Positions 11,222 through 21,907 of a stretch of 64,000 bases of DNA are shown here, piece after piece (positions within the stretch are counted from its first letter, which is position 1; every line of letters starts with the position of its first letter). The position numbers and the translations under genes were made by a program. The notes below the pieces were generated by a model that had not been told where the DNA came from, did not search any database, and saw nothing but the letters and a program-made list of their open reading frames with translations. Source of the stretch: Trametes villosa (lineage: Eukaryota; Basidiomycota; Agaricomycetes; Polyporales; Polyporaceae); contig PUDQ02000003.1 in NCBI GenBank assembly GCA_002964805.2, positions 4,464,001 to 4,528,000 of the forward strand, read 5' to 3'.

Positions 11222-14004
11222 TTACTGGGGAGACGCCGCAGCCTTCGGCGGGCTCGGGCGGAAGGTCTGCTTGATGTGCTCGCAGCTCTTGATCGCGAGC
11301 GCGATCGCAGTAAGCGTAGCTGTAGCGTACACTCGTCAGCCCAACCGCGGATACCTAGCGTTAGGAAGGGACCCACGGTTCGCCGCATACGCAGTGCCGA
11401 TGTTCCCACAGCCGCCGAGGAAGAGGTTGCTGAAGCGGAACACGCGCGAGTTGGTGTCGACGCAGCACTTGTCTTTCTCCTCGTCGAATCCCATGCGGTG
11501 CGAGCCCTGCATGACGTATATCAGAATCATGCAACAGAGGGAGGGGCAAGCGCTGTCTATAGAGAGGACTTACGCCGAGGTGCACGACGAGGCCGGGTTG
11601 CATGAACTGCGGGTACGACCCGGGCAGGCTGTTACGAGGTATAATGAGCGTTGAGTCGCATTCTGATGTCGAAGAGTAGAATAACGCACAAGCCTCCGCC
11701 GATGCTAGTGGACATGTCACACATGTCGCTGCGCCGAAGATCTCAAGTCAGCACACCGCTCCAACTCAGCAGTGGACCGAGAAGGGCTACGCACGTCATC
11801 ATCTTCTCGGCCTCGCGGTCGGTGCACTCCACAAAGCGGAAGTCGAACGTCGGCTGTGGCATGTTGTACGCGTCCGTGATCTTGTCCGAGAACCAGATCT
11901 TGTTCTCCTCCACGGGCTTGGTGCGCCCGAAGAAGCGCCAGTCTACGACGAGGCGCGAGTCGATGGCGGCCTGCACGGCGCCGTAGCTATGTATAGGGAG
12001 TAATACAGGTAAGAAGGGGTCTAAACGCGGGGCGTGACGCAGGCATGTATCGCACCTGAAGGCGTCGCGGTGGATCTAGGAGGGAGTTAGAATACCTTTG
12101 CGAATGAGGCAGCGGCAGACTCGTACCTGAGTGTGCCAAGGGTGGTCCGGCGTCTGGAACAGGCTAGTGACCTGCGGCTCTGTACAAACGTACCGCCATG
12201 AGCCACAGGCCATAGCCGACGAGGGGAACGCGCATAGACTCACCGGGGTCCCCGAACGGAATCGGGAGCGGGTCCTCCTGGTGCTTCATCATGTGCTCCT
12301 TGACCTTCTCGTTCCACCAGTCGGGGTGCTTGTTGTTGGGATCGGCACGTTCGTACGTGACGTCGTAGCCCGGTTCTCCCGGCTTGCCGGTGATCTTCAA
12401 GTCCGACTTGATGCTCTCGACGAGCTCGGTGCTCAGCAAGGTCTGGCAGAACGTGAGCGTCTGCTCGGTCAAGAAGCAGCCCAGGTAGGGCATCAGCTCC
12501 GGTGCCGGCTTGGAGGGGTCCGGCCGTCCGAGGCGTCCGAAGCCGGAGTTGGCGAGGAGCTGCGTGCAAACATAGGCTGAGTACGACACGTGGAAGCTCG
12601 CTGAGCGCGACGCACCTGCGGGTTCGCGACCGCTCCAGCGGCGAGGACGAACACATCCGCCGCGATGGAGAAACGCAGTCCGGAGACGAGGTCGTGGACC
12701 TGCATGCTCTCGATCTTGGAGTTGTCAGCGTTCCGCTTCAGGCGCTCGCACACGACGGCGGGGAACAGGTGGAAACGCTCCTTGGGCGTATCGCGGTTCT
12801 CGAGGTCGAAGACGGTGTGGGCGGAGCTCCACTCGACGAAGCTCTCGTTGAGGCGGGTGGCCGCCAGGGGGATCTGCTGGAAGGCGCGCTTGCCGCTGTA
12901 GTTCTCCTGGAGCTTGTCGAGGATGAGCTTGTGGCGGATCGACCGGTCGAACTGGTCGAATCTCGTCTTGATGTACTCCTCTGCCTTGGTGTAGAGGCAG
13001 TTCCATTCGGCAGCGTCGGCGGCGTCGTTGCCGCGGATCAGCTTGGGACGTTCGTCGGGATGTAAACGCGGAGTGGCGCACGTCCCTAGAACAGCGTCAG
13101 ACGGAGGGAAGAGGGAGCGCAAAGACGCGGCTCGACGTACAATGCGTAGCCATTCCACCGACGACGCGCGTGACATACTGTCCAGCCAGATTACGGAAGG
13201 GGTCCTGTTCTGTACCATAGGTGAGCCTACAGAGTGACATCGGGAATTGTCAGAGAACATACCGGGGTTCGCCCCGTTGCGTACAAAGTGCGAAGACGCT
13301 TGCCAGGTACCAGGGCTGAGCGTATCGACGACGGTGGTGTTGACGGGGATAGAAACGGGCCTGACTTGCCCCTGGACTTTCAGGATCAGCGACGCGTTAC
13401 TATCAAATGATGGTTTGTCTACTGACCTGGATGACGCTGGACGCCGTAGAAGCTAGCGTCAGAGATACGGTGAATTGTAAGACTCCGAGGGACGTACTGG
13501 ACAAAGGAGTCGATGTGTTTCTGGTAGTCGATGGTCTGGTAGCACCGGCGCATGTCAGTCCGAGAGTGGCTGCTATTAATAACGTGCAGATACTCACGTT
13601 CTTCTTGTGTCCGCCAATCTGCTTCCCCGAGTCGCTATTGCAGCGTTCAGCAAATTCTCCGCAAGCTTACAACGCGGTAAGCGACTTACATCTCTCCAAT
13701 CTCGAACATCGCAACTTTGTAGCCAGCTTTGACGAGTTCGCGGGCGTAGGTACAACCTACAGGCCCAGAGCCAACGATGACAACATCGTACTTCGGCTCC
13801 ATACCCTCCAAGTAGCCAGACATCAATACAAGGCGCATATATGCGAGTAAATCGGGTAAAACGTACTGGATGCGGGATTTCGGGGCCAGGCAGCGGCGCT
13901 GGCGGGTGAGCTGGGTCGTTGACGAGAGGGGCCTGTGTTGCGCAGGAGCTCTTCCACTCCGACTGCGCGAAGGCAGAGAAGGGGTCTTCGGGTCGGCAGA
14001 GCAT
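11222..14004 (-). CDS. P2O: Pyranose 2-oxidase copy 2, complete
   Basis: Oxidises glucose and other pyranoses at C2 to 2-keto sugars with O2 as acceptor, giving H2O2; the family is tetrameric with covalently bound FAD. The gene has more than ten exons. It starts [14 protein letters not shown] (exon 1, 14004-13867), then exon 2 (13805-13690) with the FAD loop GSGPVG, then short exons 13634-13598 and 13535-13498 and a 10-nt exon (13436-13427). Recognisable blocks follow in order: GMATHWTCATPR with the flavinylated His, the long central domain ([53 protein letters not shown]), then GSHRMG with the catalytic His and AANPTLTA with the catalytic Asn. The stop is at 11222. No break is seen. Total length of about 620 residues agrees with the family. 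A leader lacking a classical signal peptide is normal for P2O. Confidence 0.92.
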
Positions 14005-14084
14005 ATTTTCGTGGCGTAACGAGAGAGATGGGGATAAGCTTGGGTGGGTCGAGCTTGACGATGCCCCGAGGGAGCAGCGAGGTC

Positions 14085-14091
14085 TTATATA
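14085..14091 (-). promoter_or_regulatory. TATA box of P2O copy 2
   Basis: TATATAA on the minus strand, about 81 bp upstream of the ATG; the same box stands 84 bp upstream of P2O copy 3 in a duplicated promoter. Confidence 0.55.
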
Positions 14092-15249
14092 CTCGCTGTG
14101 AGGCGTGCCGACGTCATCGTCCTACGGGTACAACCTCCCACAGCGCAGTGCTTTTGAGCTTGTCTCAGCGGTTTTTGCGGTGTGATAGAAGATGAAAAAC
14201 ATGTACTTCAGGAGATATAGGTGCACCGGTGTGACGACATATATATTCGTGCACAATCGAGCGTACACCTGTCATCCATTGTCATGGAAGGAGAGGTGTT
14301 CGAAACACGGTGTAACTGCTGGACGGTGACATTCTCAATAATTGGGCCTAGATCGGAATGTTTTACGAGTTCTACGAACCTAAAAGAGCCTGCCCCGAAG
14401 CTTCTTTAGTGCTCTTCACGTTTGCGACAGGTCCCATGAGGAGCCAAGAACCCGGTCAAGAACCCGGCGGTGAGCATATACCGGTCAACGATACAGGTAT
14501 ATATAGACTCCATCGAGTCGCCGCCTCCATGGACGTAGGGTTGAGCGTAGAGCCTTGCACAGGGACTAAACGGTTAGTGTGAGTAGAAGATTTAAGCGTT
14601 TACAACTGCTGGCGCACGAGTTAGAGCAGGGCTCGCATGCCACCAAGCCGAACAAGGACTCCGCACCGTTATGAAAGAAGACCGCAACAAACACAGCGCC
14701 GACAGAAGCGTGATATACAACACTGAACGTCCTGCGATCGGGTCTGCCGCAGGACGGTCCAGACGTCATCGGTTTCTGGAGCACGCCGTCACTGCAGAGC
14801 ACGAAGAGCCGCGTCGATCATTACGGGTTTCGGATGCCAATATAGAAGTACGCAAGCACACAACAGCTCGTGCCTTCGCAAAGAAGCATCATCAGGCGCA
14901 GCATTTGCAGACGTACTTATTTCCGAGCCGAGTAGTAGACTCGGGCTGACACAGGCCGACGAGCCGCGACGCGCCGAGTTCGTGATCCAGACCAGCGAGA
15001 GGAGTTACGAAGAGGTGTTATCGGGCATTTCGTGGAGGTCAGAGGCGAGATCTCGGTGCCGGCATCTCGTAACGTAGGGTGCAGAGGGAGATCCAGACAT
15101 GGCCGCCAGCACTCCGCCACTCTCCGCCAGCAGTGGTTCAATACAGTTTCGGCAACGTCCGATGACAAGCGCCCATCATCGCGGTTCGCGGACCATAGAC
15201 CTAGACCCCTGCCAGTGCTATCATGGAGGGGCAGAGTCAGTACATTCAC

Positions 15250-15298
15250 TATGTACCCAAAATTGTTATGTACCCAAGTCCTATGTACCCAAGTCCCA
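15250..15298 (+). repeat. Short tandem repeat, three copies of TATGTACCCAA
   Basis: Three units of about 14-17 bp with core TATGTACCCAA lie in the FB1 to P2O-2 spacer. The duplicated spacer near 48,260-48,330 lacks this array, so it arose or was lost after duplication. Confidence 0.6.
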
Positions 15299-15474
15299 GC
15301 GGAGGCAAGAAGAAGCAAGGAAATAAGCTAAGTACATGTAGTTAAATTACGACCTTTTAACGCGTAGTAGTACGGCCCCACGCTCAGGTCCGTCTGAGTC
15401 GTGTTCCGCCGTATGCCCACCGTGTGCGCCGGTGCGTGGTTGCTGCCTGGACAGTGGACGGGTCACCAAGACGT

Positions 15475-17250
15475 TCACACCCGATCCATTTCGCGGTCAC
15501 CACTCCTCAAGGCTCTCGGCGTAGTGAAGCAGCTGCCGCTGGGTATGCCGAAACTCTCCAGGGTCTCCCTCCACTGCTGCTCCGCATCGCTCTGAAGCAT
15601 CGGATGCAGCCTCAGAGACTTCAGCCCCCGGGCCCCGCTGCCCGCACGTGCGCTGAGGCACGCGACAATCTCCTCCAGCGCGCCCTCCCCCCACTCGTCG
15701 GCCTCTAGCATGATCTCGAGGTCCGTGAGCGCGGGACAGCGCACGCCAGGTGTCTCCCGACCCCCGTCGGTGATCGTGGTACTAGCCGGAGACGTCGCTG
15801 GGGCCGATAGCGAGCTGACGAGGGCGGTCGGGAACGTGCGCCAGTCTACGCGTTCCTCATACTGCAAGCCGTCCAGCACTAGACTCTCCAACGCGGGGAA
15901 GGAGTCGAAGAGCGAGTCCCATGTGGGATGGGAGACGAGGGACAAGGAACCCGAGATTTTGAGGGTGGCGAGCGGGGTTTCGAGCGAGGAGAGCAGCGCG
16001 GGCAATTGCCCAAGGCCGCGCTCCAGCCACTCCTCCCATCTGCTGCCTTGCCAGTCCAGTTCGAGCCTGCAGCGGCCTCCGGAGGAGAGCTCCAAGTCTA
16101 GCACGTTCTCCCTGTTGTAGACGGTGATGCTTGCAGAAGCGACGGTGCGCAGAAAGTGCAAGCGAGCGCCGTCCTGCGGGAGCAGTGAAGAGTAGGAAGC
16201 AGAAGCATCGTTGGGGCCGCCGCATGTCCCCTTGAGGTCGTAGTCGCACGCCGCGGCGAGGGTACAGATGTGGGACAGGAGCCGCGCAATTTGGGCGGGC
16301 TTATCCCAGCATTCAATTTGGGAGAGGTTCGGCAGCGTGACAAGACGGCCGGATTGAACGGAGGCCTCGGCGGATAGCGAGGTGGACAGGAAGTTGCCGA
16401 GGTTAAGGACCCGGAGCCGCTGGCCATGCTCGAGGACGTCCAGGAACTGTGCGAAACAGAGCAGCTGAGGTGGGTGTTCGCATTTCGTGAGAGACAGCGA
16501 ATGTAGGTTGGAAAGGAGCGACTTTGTCCAAGACAGGGAGCAATATGCGAGGTGGAGCGACTCGAGGCGAGGGCAGGCGTCTCCGCTGAAGTGGACAGGG
16601 CGCGACGGGATTCTCCTCGAATGGAGACACAGGCAACTTGCCATGAGCTTGAGGAGGAGAGGAAACGGGCAGTCCAGGAGGGACTGGGCAGCGCTATTGG
16701 CCATGACATTCAACACCAAGGACTTGATGCGCCAAGCGTGTTGCGCGAGTAACGGTCTGACCGCATCCGCCTTGCACCCGGGGGCCAACATCACGTATAT
16801 GGGCGCGTTGTGAGAGCGGACTAGCGCAAGTTGCATCCAGGACGTATCCCTGGCGATGCAGAGGTTGCTCCAAAACGCGGTGTCGTTCCGGATGAGGGCG
16901 CACCAGTGCCGACAGACAGCCATGAAGCGTGCCCAAGGACGCCGTGGGGCTTTTGAATACGCATCCTTATCGTAGGGTATAATCGAATGCTTGAAGACCT
17001 CTAGGAGGAGCTCGGCGGGGAGTGCGTGGATGGGGAGGTTCGCGTTCCATACCGCCTTCATGCTCAGTAGCTTGAGCTCGAAGCGCTGTCGGTGTTCGCC
17101 GAGGTCCCCCGCCTTCTCCGCTCGCGCACCAGAGGCCGCAATCCTGTGTAGGTCCAGTCCGATAGAGGGAAGACCATAGAAAGGACCCGGGAGCTTCTCG
17201 TCCAGCAGGATGTCGGATGACGCGGAGGGAACGTCGCTCGGTGCGGCCAT
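15475..17250 (-). CDS. F-box protein FB1
   Basis: A predicted SCF ubiquitin-ligase adaptor of 591 residues in one coding exon. The F-box lies at about residues 72-130: LPIHALPAELLLEVF, then the mushroom-typical MAVCRHWCALIRNDTAFW. An N-terminal family motif LLDEKLPGPFYGLPSIG precedes it. The C-terminal half has irregular leucine-rich repeats, for example LTDLEIMLEADEW and GLKSLRLHP, expected to bind the substrate. The 5' UTR probably carries an intron (GTACATATG near 17,328 to CAG near 17,273, with a CTAAC branch site), because the same arrangement exists upstream of FB6. FB1 is the nearest relative of FB6, which is frameshifted; FB1 is open throughout. Substrate unknown. Confidence 0.83.
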   Translation of the reverse strand: MAAPSDVPSASSDILLDEKLPGPFYGLPSIGLDLHRIAASGARAEKAGDLGEHRQRFELKLLSMKAVWNANLPIHALPAELLLEVFKHSIIPYDKDAYSKAPRRPWARFMAVCRHWCALIRNDTAFWSNLCIARDTSWMQLALVRSHNAPIYVMLAPGCKADAVRPLLAQHAWRIKSLVLNVMANSAAQSLLDCPFPLLLKLMASCLCLHSRRIPSRPVHFSGDACPRLESLHLAYCSLSWTKSLLSNLHSLSLTKCEHPPQLLCFAQFLDVLEHGQRLRVLNLGNFLSTSLSAEASVQSGRLVTLPNLSQIECWDKPAQIARLLSHICTLAAACDYDLKGTCGGPNDASASYSSLLPQDGARLHFLRTVASASITVYNRENVLDLELSSGGRCRLELDWQGSRWEEWLERGLGQLPALLSSLETPLATLKISGSLSLVSHPTWDSLFDSFPALESLVLDGLQYEERVDWRTFPTALVSSLSAPATSPASTTITDGGRETPGVRCPALTDLEIMLEADEWGEGALEEIVACLSARAGSGARGLKSLRLHPMLQSDAEQQWRETLESFGIPSGSCFTTPRALRSGDREMDRV

Positions 17251-17259
17251 TACAACCGG

Positions 17260-17934
17260 GTTTATGGTCTACTGGAAACATCCTTGTTAGTCATAGCACC
17301 GCACCAGCACGACCAAGACGGCATATGTACCTTTCCTGGTTGTATGTGTCGGAAGGTTTTGCGATGCGGGATGGTTTCAAGGATGGTTCCTCGAAACCCA
17401 TGGGGCGGCCAACTCCTCGCAAATTGACAGCATCGGCAAATCCCGAGTACGTCTACAAATGGACGCTCACTTGCTATAAGTTACAAGTACGCTCCTGCCG
17501 ACACCTTCAGAGAGTGCGGAGGTAACATGTCCTGGAGCGTGAAACAGGCTAACCGCGCGCTCTGAGTCGGGGAGTCGCTCTGGGAAAGGGAGTCGGACTC
17601 CGAGTCGGACTAAACTCATGAACTGGCGGCCTCGCGGAAACCAGTCGTCCCACCCAGAAGGAAAGAAATCGTCACAACACATCTGCAGAGATGAATAAGG
17701 CGAAATTTAAGTCAAAGACTCGGACCGCGAGGTCATAGATTCCCAGGCTTCGTTACATAGACAACGTCAGCCGCGGTCCTAAAAGATACACTTGTCGCGC
17801 GCTCGTCGACCGAGTTCGTCAACAACCGCCTGCGAGTACACAAGTCAGCCGGCACGTCCAAACGGATCAAGTCGCGCACAAGCTGGTACCTACACAGATC
17901 TCAAGTCGGAGCTCCTTGGATGGTCCCGAACGGC
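17260..17934. other. Spacer between FB1 and SSP5
   Basis: No gene seen. A short interrupted GAGTCGG repetition lies near 17,565-17,605. Confidence 0.4.
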
Positions 17935-18357
17935 TCAGATCTCGCAGATGTTGTCCGGCGAGCAGAGGAAGGACTTGATGCCCGTGCCGGTGTTCACGTC
18001 CTGGCAGCCGCCGTTCTGGTTCGCGAACGCGAACATGCGGCCCTCGGCGCCGGCGGGGCAGCCCGCGTCCTCGAACGTCGTCACGCAATGACCGCCGGAA
18101 CCGCCGTCAACCTGCACGCACACAAGTTCAGTAATGCGAGCTCGGAACACAGTGGGCGAGGAGGTACATACGCGGAAGGAGTGCCGCCCGGTGAACTGGT
18201 GGCACGAGCCGTCGCAGGGGACGTCCAGCCCGGCGGAGCCGCTGCAGGTGTGGCTGCTGAACGCGGTGATGCCAGCCTGGGCAGCCTCGGGAGCAAAGGC
18301 GACGGCGACGGTGATGACCGAGGCGAGGTACTTGATAGAGGCGGTAGAGAACTGCAT
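17935..18357 (-). CDS. Small secreted eight-cysteine protein SSP5
   Basis: Predicted secreted protein of 120 residues. Exon 1 (18357-18172, 62 codons) and exon 2 (18111-17935, 59 codons with stop) flank a 60-nt GTATGT..CAG intron at the family position after RHSFR. The signal peptide MQFSTASIKYLASVITVAVA is two residues longer than in SSP1-4, and exon 2 carries a two-residue insertion around GRMFAFANQNGG that only SSP6 shares. All eight cysteines are present. It sits between FB1 and SSP6, away from the SSP1-4 group. Function unknown. Confidence 0.83.
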   Translation of the reverse strand: MQFSTASIKYLASVITVAVAFAPEAAQAGITAFSSHTCSGSAGLDVPCDGSCHQFTGRHSFRVCTSSPTVFRARITELVCVQVDGGSGGHCVTTFEDAGCPAGAEGRMFAFANQNGGCQDVNTGTGIKSFLCSPDNICEI

Positions 18358-18466
18358 CGTATGGCTGGATGTGAGTTTGACGAGAATTTACGTTGTGATA
18401 GCGGGTGGGTGTGCGAGGGTTTGTGGCGGTGGATGCGCTGGTCTCTCCACTGGTAAATTTCGCGGT

Positions 18467-18474
18467 ATATATAC
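18467..18474 (-). promoter_or_regulatory. TATA box of SSP5
   Basis: TATATATA within GCGGTATATATACGGG, about 110 bp upstream of the SSP5 start. Confidence 0.45.
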
Positions 18475-18539
18475 GGGAAAGCGCGGCTTTTTGAGCTGGT
18501 CGGATAGGCTGGGTGGGCGTCATGGGCCTCCAAGTTCTA

Positions 18540-21085
18540 GAGGCCGCATAGTACCAATCGACCTGTCAAAATGTCCTATGATTGACGAGAACCCGCCCGC
18601 AGTTAGCTTCTATAGCGTGTACAGCAGAAGCTCCTTCAACGCTTACGGTGTCTAGAGGGGCGACCCGACCAAGGAGAGTCCACTACGACCTGAAGTCGCG
18701 GCGCCGTTATGACATTGGTGAGTTTTTTTGACGTTGAGTCGGTACATATTCATCTGCGAGTGACTTGTGAGTATACTGCCCATATAGTTACGGCTTGAGT
18801 GACCCCATACCGTAGCGCATTCTGTACACCCTGGCAGCAATTCTGTACGTACATGACGATCAGGAGGAAAAGGTGGCACACCTGTAGGCGCCCGAACGAG
18901 GCCGCAAGCGCTCTGCAAGCGCTCGACTACTCTGCCATTTACAAATGCTGCTCGCGCTTCTTGACCACCACGACGCTACATTGCATCCGCTTTTCACATC
19001 CAACGGGGACTTGGCGCCGCTAGTTTATAGCTTCCGTTCATCTCATGCTATCGGCTGGCAAGGCTGTGTTCAGAATTTGCACTACAGGTTTGGGCGGAAG
19101 TTCGCGGACGAGGCTCGCGTTTGCGGCCAATTATGGCTCGGGAGCTGCTAATATCTGAGCTGTAGCTTTCAGGGCACAGTTCTCCAGCTTCAGAAATGTG
19201 CTCTCCGAGATGTCACGACCGCTGGACGACGATGCGGACGAATTCGACCGGGGGCGCGCAGCGGCCTCAGCTAGAACCTCATACGGGCGCCACTTCTTCC
19301 CGCGAGGATCCTCCTTCCACGCCACACTTGGAACGTTGTGTTAAGGTGAGCGCTGTACAGGATAACATGCGCAGCTTTTTCGACGGGTACTCGTACTGAC
19401 ACGAGGGTGTTGCTGCGCCCCGGTTATGGCCCTACTCACGAGTCGCCTCGACATTGCATCCGGAATGTATTGTTCCAACCCCATGAGTTCGCGATCTACT
19501 CGCCCAAGGGACCGCTGCGGAAGCATCCTGGTCCCATGAACGCTTCCATCACATCAATGATGGCCATCCCCGCCCGGCCGCGCTACACGCATGACCAGCC
19601 TGTCGCGCTCATGGCCCACGGCGATCCCTCGTGTGACTGTTGGACGACTGCGAGTGCCGGAAGTAGGCACACTGGACGAGATATGCTTGCCTGCGTGCCC
19701 GAGTAAAGCCAGCCCCGCGCCTTGTCGTGCCACTCTCTCGTCCACCTACTCGCGAACAAACGCCAAGAGCAGCTCAGTCTCTTCACATCCGTTCATCGGG
19801 CAAAGTTTTCCAAGCGTCACGAGCACTACGAGCAGCCGCTCGATGTGAGCTCCAACATTACTGGTGGGTTGGTCCGCCGGCGGCCCACACTTCAGCATAA
19901 ACCCAGTGTGGGCATCGTCACGCGTCGTAGGCTTCCCACCAGTTTCCCGAAAGGGCATGACCAGCGTTTTGGCACCGCATCATGATCTCGGTCTTCAGGA
20001 CGGCTTGGTCAACGCTGGTACGAACGTCGCGTGAGTCCCCAAATCATCGGTGTTTCGTTCGTTCGATACCTGACGCTTCCTGGAACTGTCGTTGCCACAG
20101 GCCCAAAACTCTGCTGATTCTCAAGTGCCAGGGCTAGGTGGGCAGCAAATCACACCATCGTGCATCGGGCTATGTACCCTATTCACCTCTTGCCCATCGC
20201 GTGGATTCGCGGAAGTATTCCGGCATAATGGCAGGTGCTATCGATCATCCTTGAATCTCTTACCCTCTGCCGGCAGATATCCTTTCATGCCCACGCATGG
20301 CCCGGCAGCGATCCCTCTGATGCCGCGCGGCGTGCAAACGCAGTTGTGTTCAGCACTATGGCGAGCACCGCACGCAGGCACCCGGATACAGGCACCCGCG
20401 CGCGTGTTCCCGGGCCGCCTCGCCTCATGAGTGTCTCGTGCGCGACGATGCCTATCGCCAGGGACCCATCACAGCCCATCACTCGATAACAGTGAGGGCT
20501 CCAGCCTCCGGTGGATAAGCCGGAGCTTTCTTCGACTCAGCAGTGCGGCACAGCCTTCCAGCCGGCGGCAACGCTCGTTAGACACATGCTTGCCACATGT
20601 TCTTAGGCGAGGATCGCCGAGTACCAGTGGTCGTGCCTCCCGAACACTTCCCGGAGGAGGGCTGAAACCTCAACGACTCCAGCATGTGCATTGTGAGCGA
20701 CACGCGGAGCTCGGAGCCGCCCACAGTCCCACGGTCAGCTTGTGAGGACACCGACCTCAGTAAGCCAATAAGTACCCGCTTCGCGTTGCTTACTATATTC
20801 ATCCTTACAGATAGCATGGATGAAAGGCCCACTGCTATTCGTACAAAACTGCGCGGCAGCCTTCGGCATCACAGCAGTTCTCTTCACGTCCTGGGTCAAT
20901 TTCGAGCACCCGGCCCCGCTACAACAGACGCGTCACCCTTCGTGTGCGCCCCGGGCCGTTGAACGCATCACTAACATCCTGCCCTGCCAAGTCTAGCCTC
21001 GACGCTCACGAGGGATACCTGCACGAGCCCACACGACCCTCAAGTCTTAGCCTCAGCTCCAGGCCACGAGAGCCGCCTCGCGGTC
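18540..21085. other. Unassigned 2.5-kb interval, possible gene relic
   Basis: No intact gene recognised. From about 19,490 to 20,980 one can read successive stretches of plausible but stop-broken coding sequence on the plus strand, with no domain I can name. It may be a decayed gene, or simply GC-rich spacer with chance open frames. Confidence 0.3.
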
Positions 21086-21088
21086 CAC

Positions 21089-21096
21089 TATAAATA
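21089..21096 (+). promoter_or_regulatory. TATA box of SSP6
   Basis: TATAAATA about 70 bp upstream of the SSP6 start. Confidence 0.5.
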
Positions 21097-21162
21097 CTGT
21101 CACCTTGCTCAGCAGACGAAAGCACTTCACGTCCACAAACGCGTCTTCTCCTCATCCCAGCC

Positions 21163-21596
21163 ATGAAGCTCTCCACCGCGTCCATCGCCTACCTCGCCAC
21201 CGCTCTCGTGCTCGCCCTCGCGCCCTCAGGCGCGCAGGCCGGCATGACCGCCTTCAGCGGAAACACCTGCGACGGCAACGCCGGGCTGAACGTTCCCTGC
21301 GACGGCTCGTGCCACCAGTTCGACAACCGGCACTCCTTCCGCGTATGTCCTCACAGTCTCGGCTCCTCTGCCTGACTACTCCCCGAACTCTCTGGATTTA
21401 CTGACGAGGGGCACGACAGGTCGACGGCGGGAGCGGCAACCACTGCGTGACGATGTTCGTTAACGCGGGCTGCCCGGCGGGCGAGCGCGACAGGCAGTAC
21501 ACGTTCACGAACCAGAACGGCGGGTGCAAGAACGTGAACACGGGCACGAACATCCGCTCGTTCATCTGCTCGCCGAACAACGTTTGCCTTGTTTGA
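21163..21596 (+). CDS. Small secreted eight-cysteine protein SSP6
   Basis: Predicted secreted protein of 118 residues. Exon 1 (21163-21342, 60 codons) ends at RHSFR; exon 2 (21420-21596, 59 codons with stop) begins VDGGSGNHC after a 77-nt GTATGT..CAG intron. The signal peptide MKLSTASIAYLATALVLALA probably cleaves after AQA near residue 26. Eight cysteines sit in the family contexts NTCDGN, VPCDGSC, HCVTMF, GCPAGE, GCKNVN, FICSP and VCLV. Like SSP5 it has the two-residue longer loop in exon 2, so the two form a subgroup. A TATA box lies at the usual distance. Function unknown. Confidence 0.84.
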
Positions 21597-21907
21597 GCGC
21601 CGGCCTCCACACACGGTGAGTTCTGTGCGATGCTTGTTCAAGTTGGCGCGCGAGCTCATGTCGTGGCCGCCGTCTTGTCAGGCTGTCGGGAAAAGGCGCG
21701 GGTGTGATGCGGCCGCTGTCAAGCGGGTTCCGGCTGCACCGTCGGTAGCATCGAGTCGCGATCACATACAGGCACGTTCAGAGACCGGGTACATACAACA
21801 ATGTACGAGATATTCATCCCACGAACCTGCGCGGTGTCGCGCACCATCGCCTCCACCACGAAACGGTATGCATATCGGGAAACATTGTCCGACTCCGAGT
21901 CGCCGCA

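Larger units (their letters stand above)
13040..17340 (-). repeat. Segmental inverted duplication, left copy (FB1 to P2O-2)
   Basis: This segment matches, in reverse orientation, 46,250-49,142 joined to 62,557-64,000. It covers the 5' UTR intron and gene of FB1, the whole FB1 to P2O-2 spacer, and the 5' half of P2O-2. Collinear lengths agree (about 4.30 and 4.33 kb once the transposon at 49,143-62,556 is removed). Matches are strongest in the P2O exons (exon 1 protein identical) and visible in introns and spacer. The duplication continues beyond the right edge. Confidence 0.85.
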
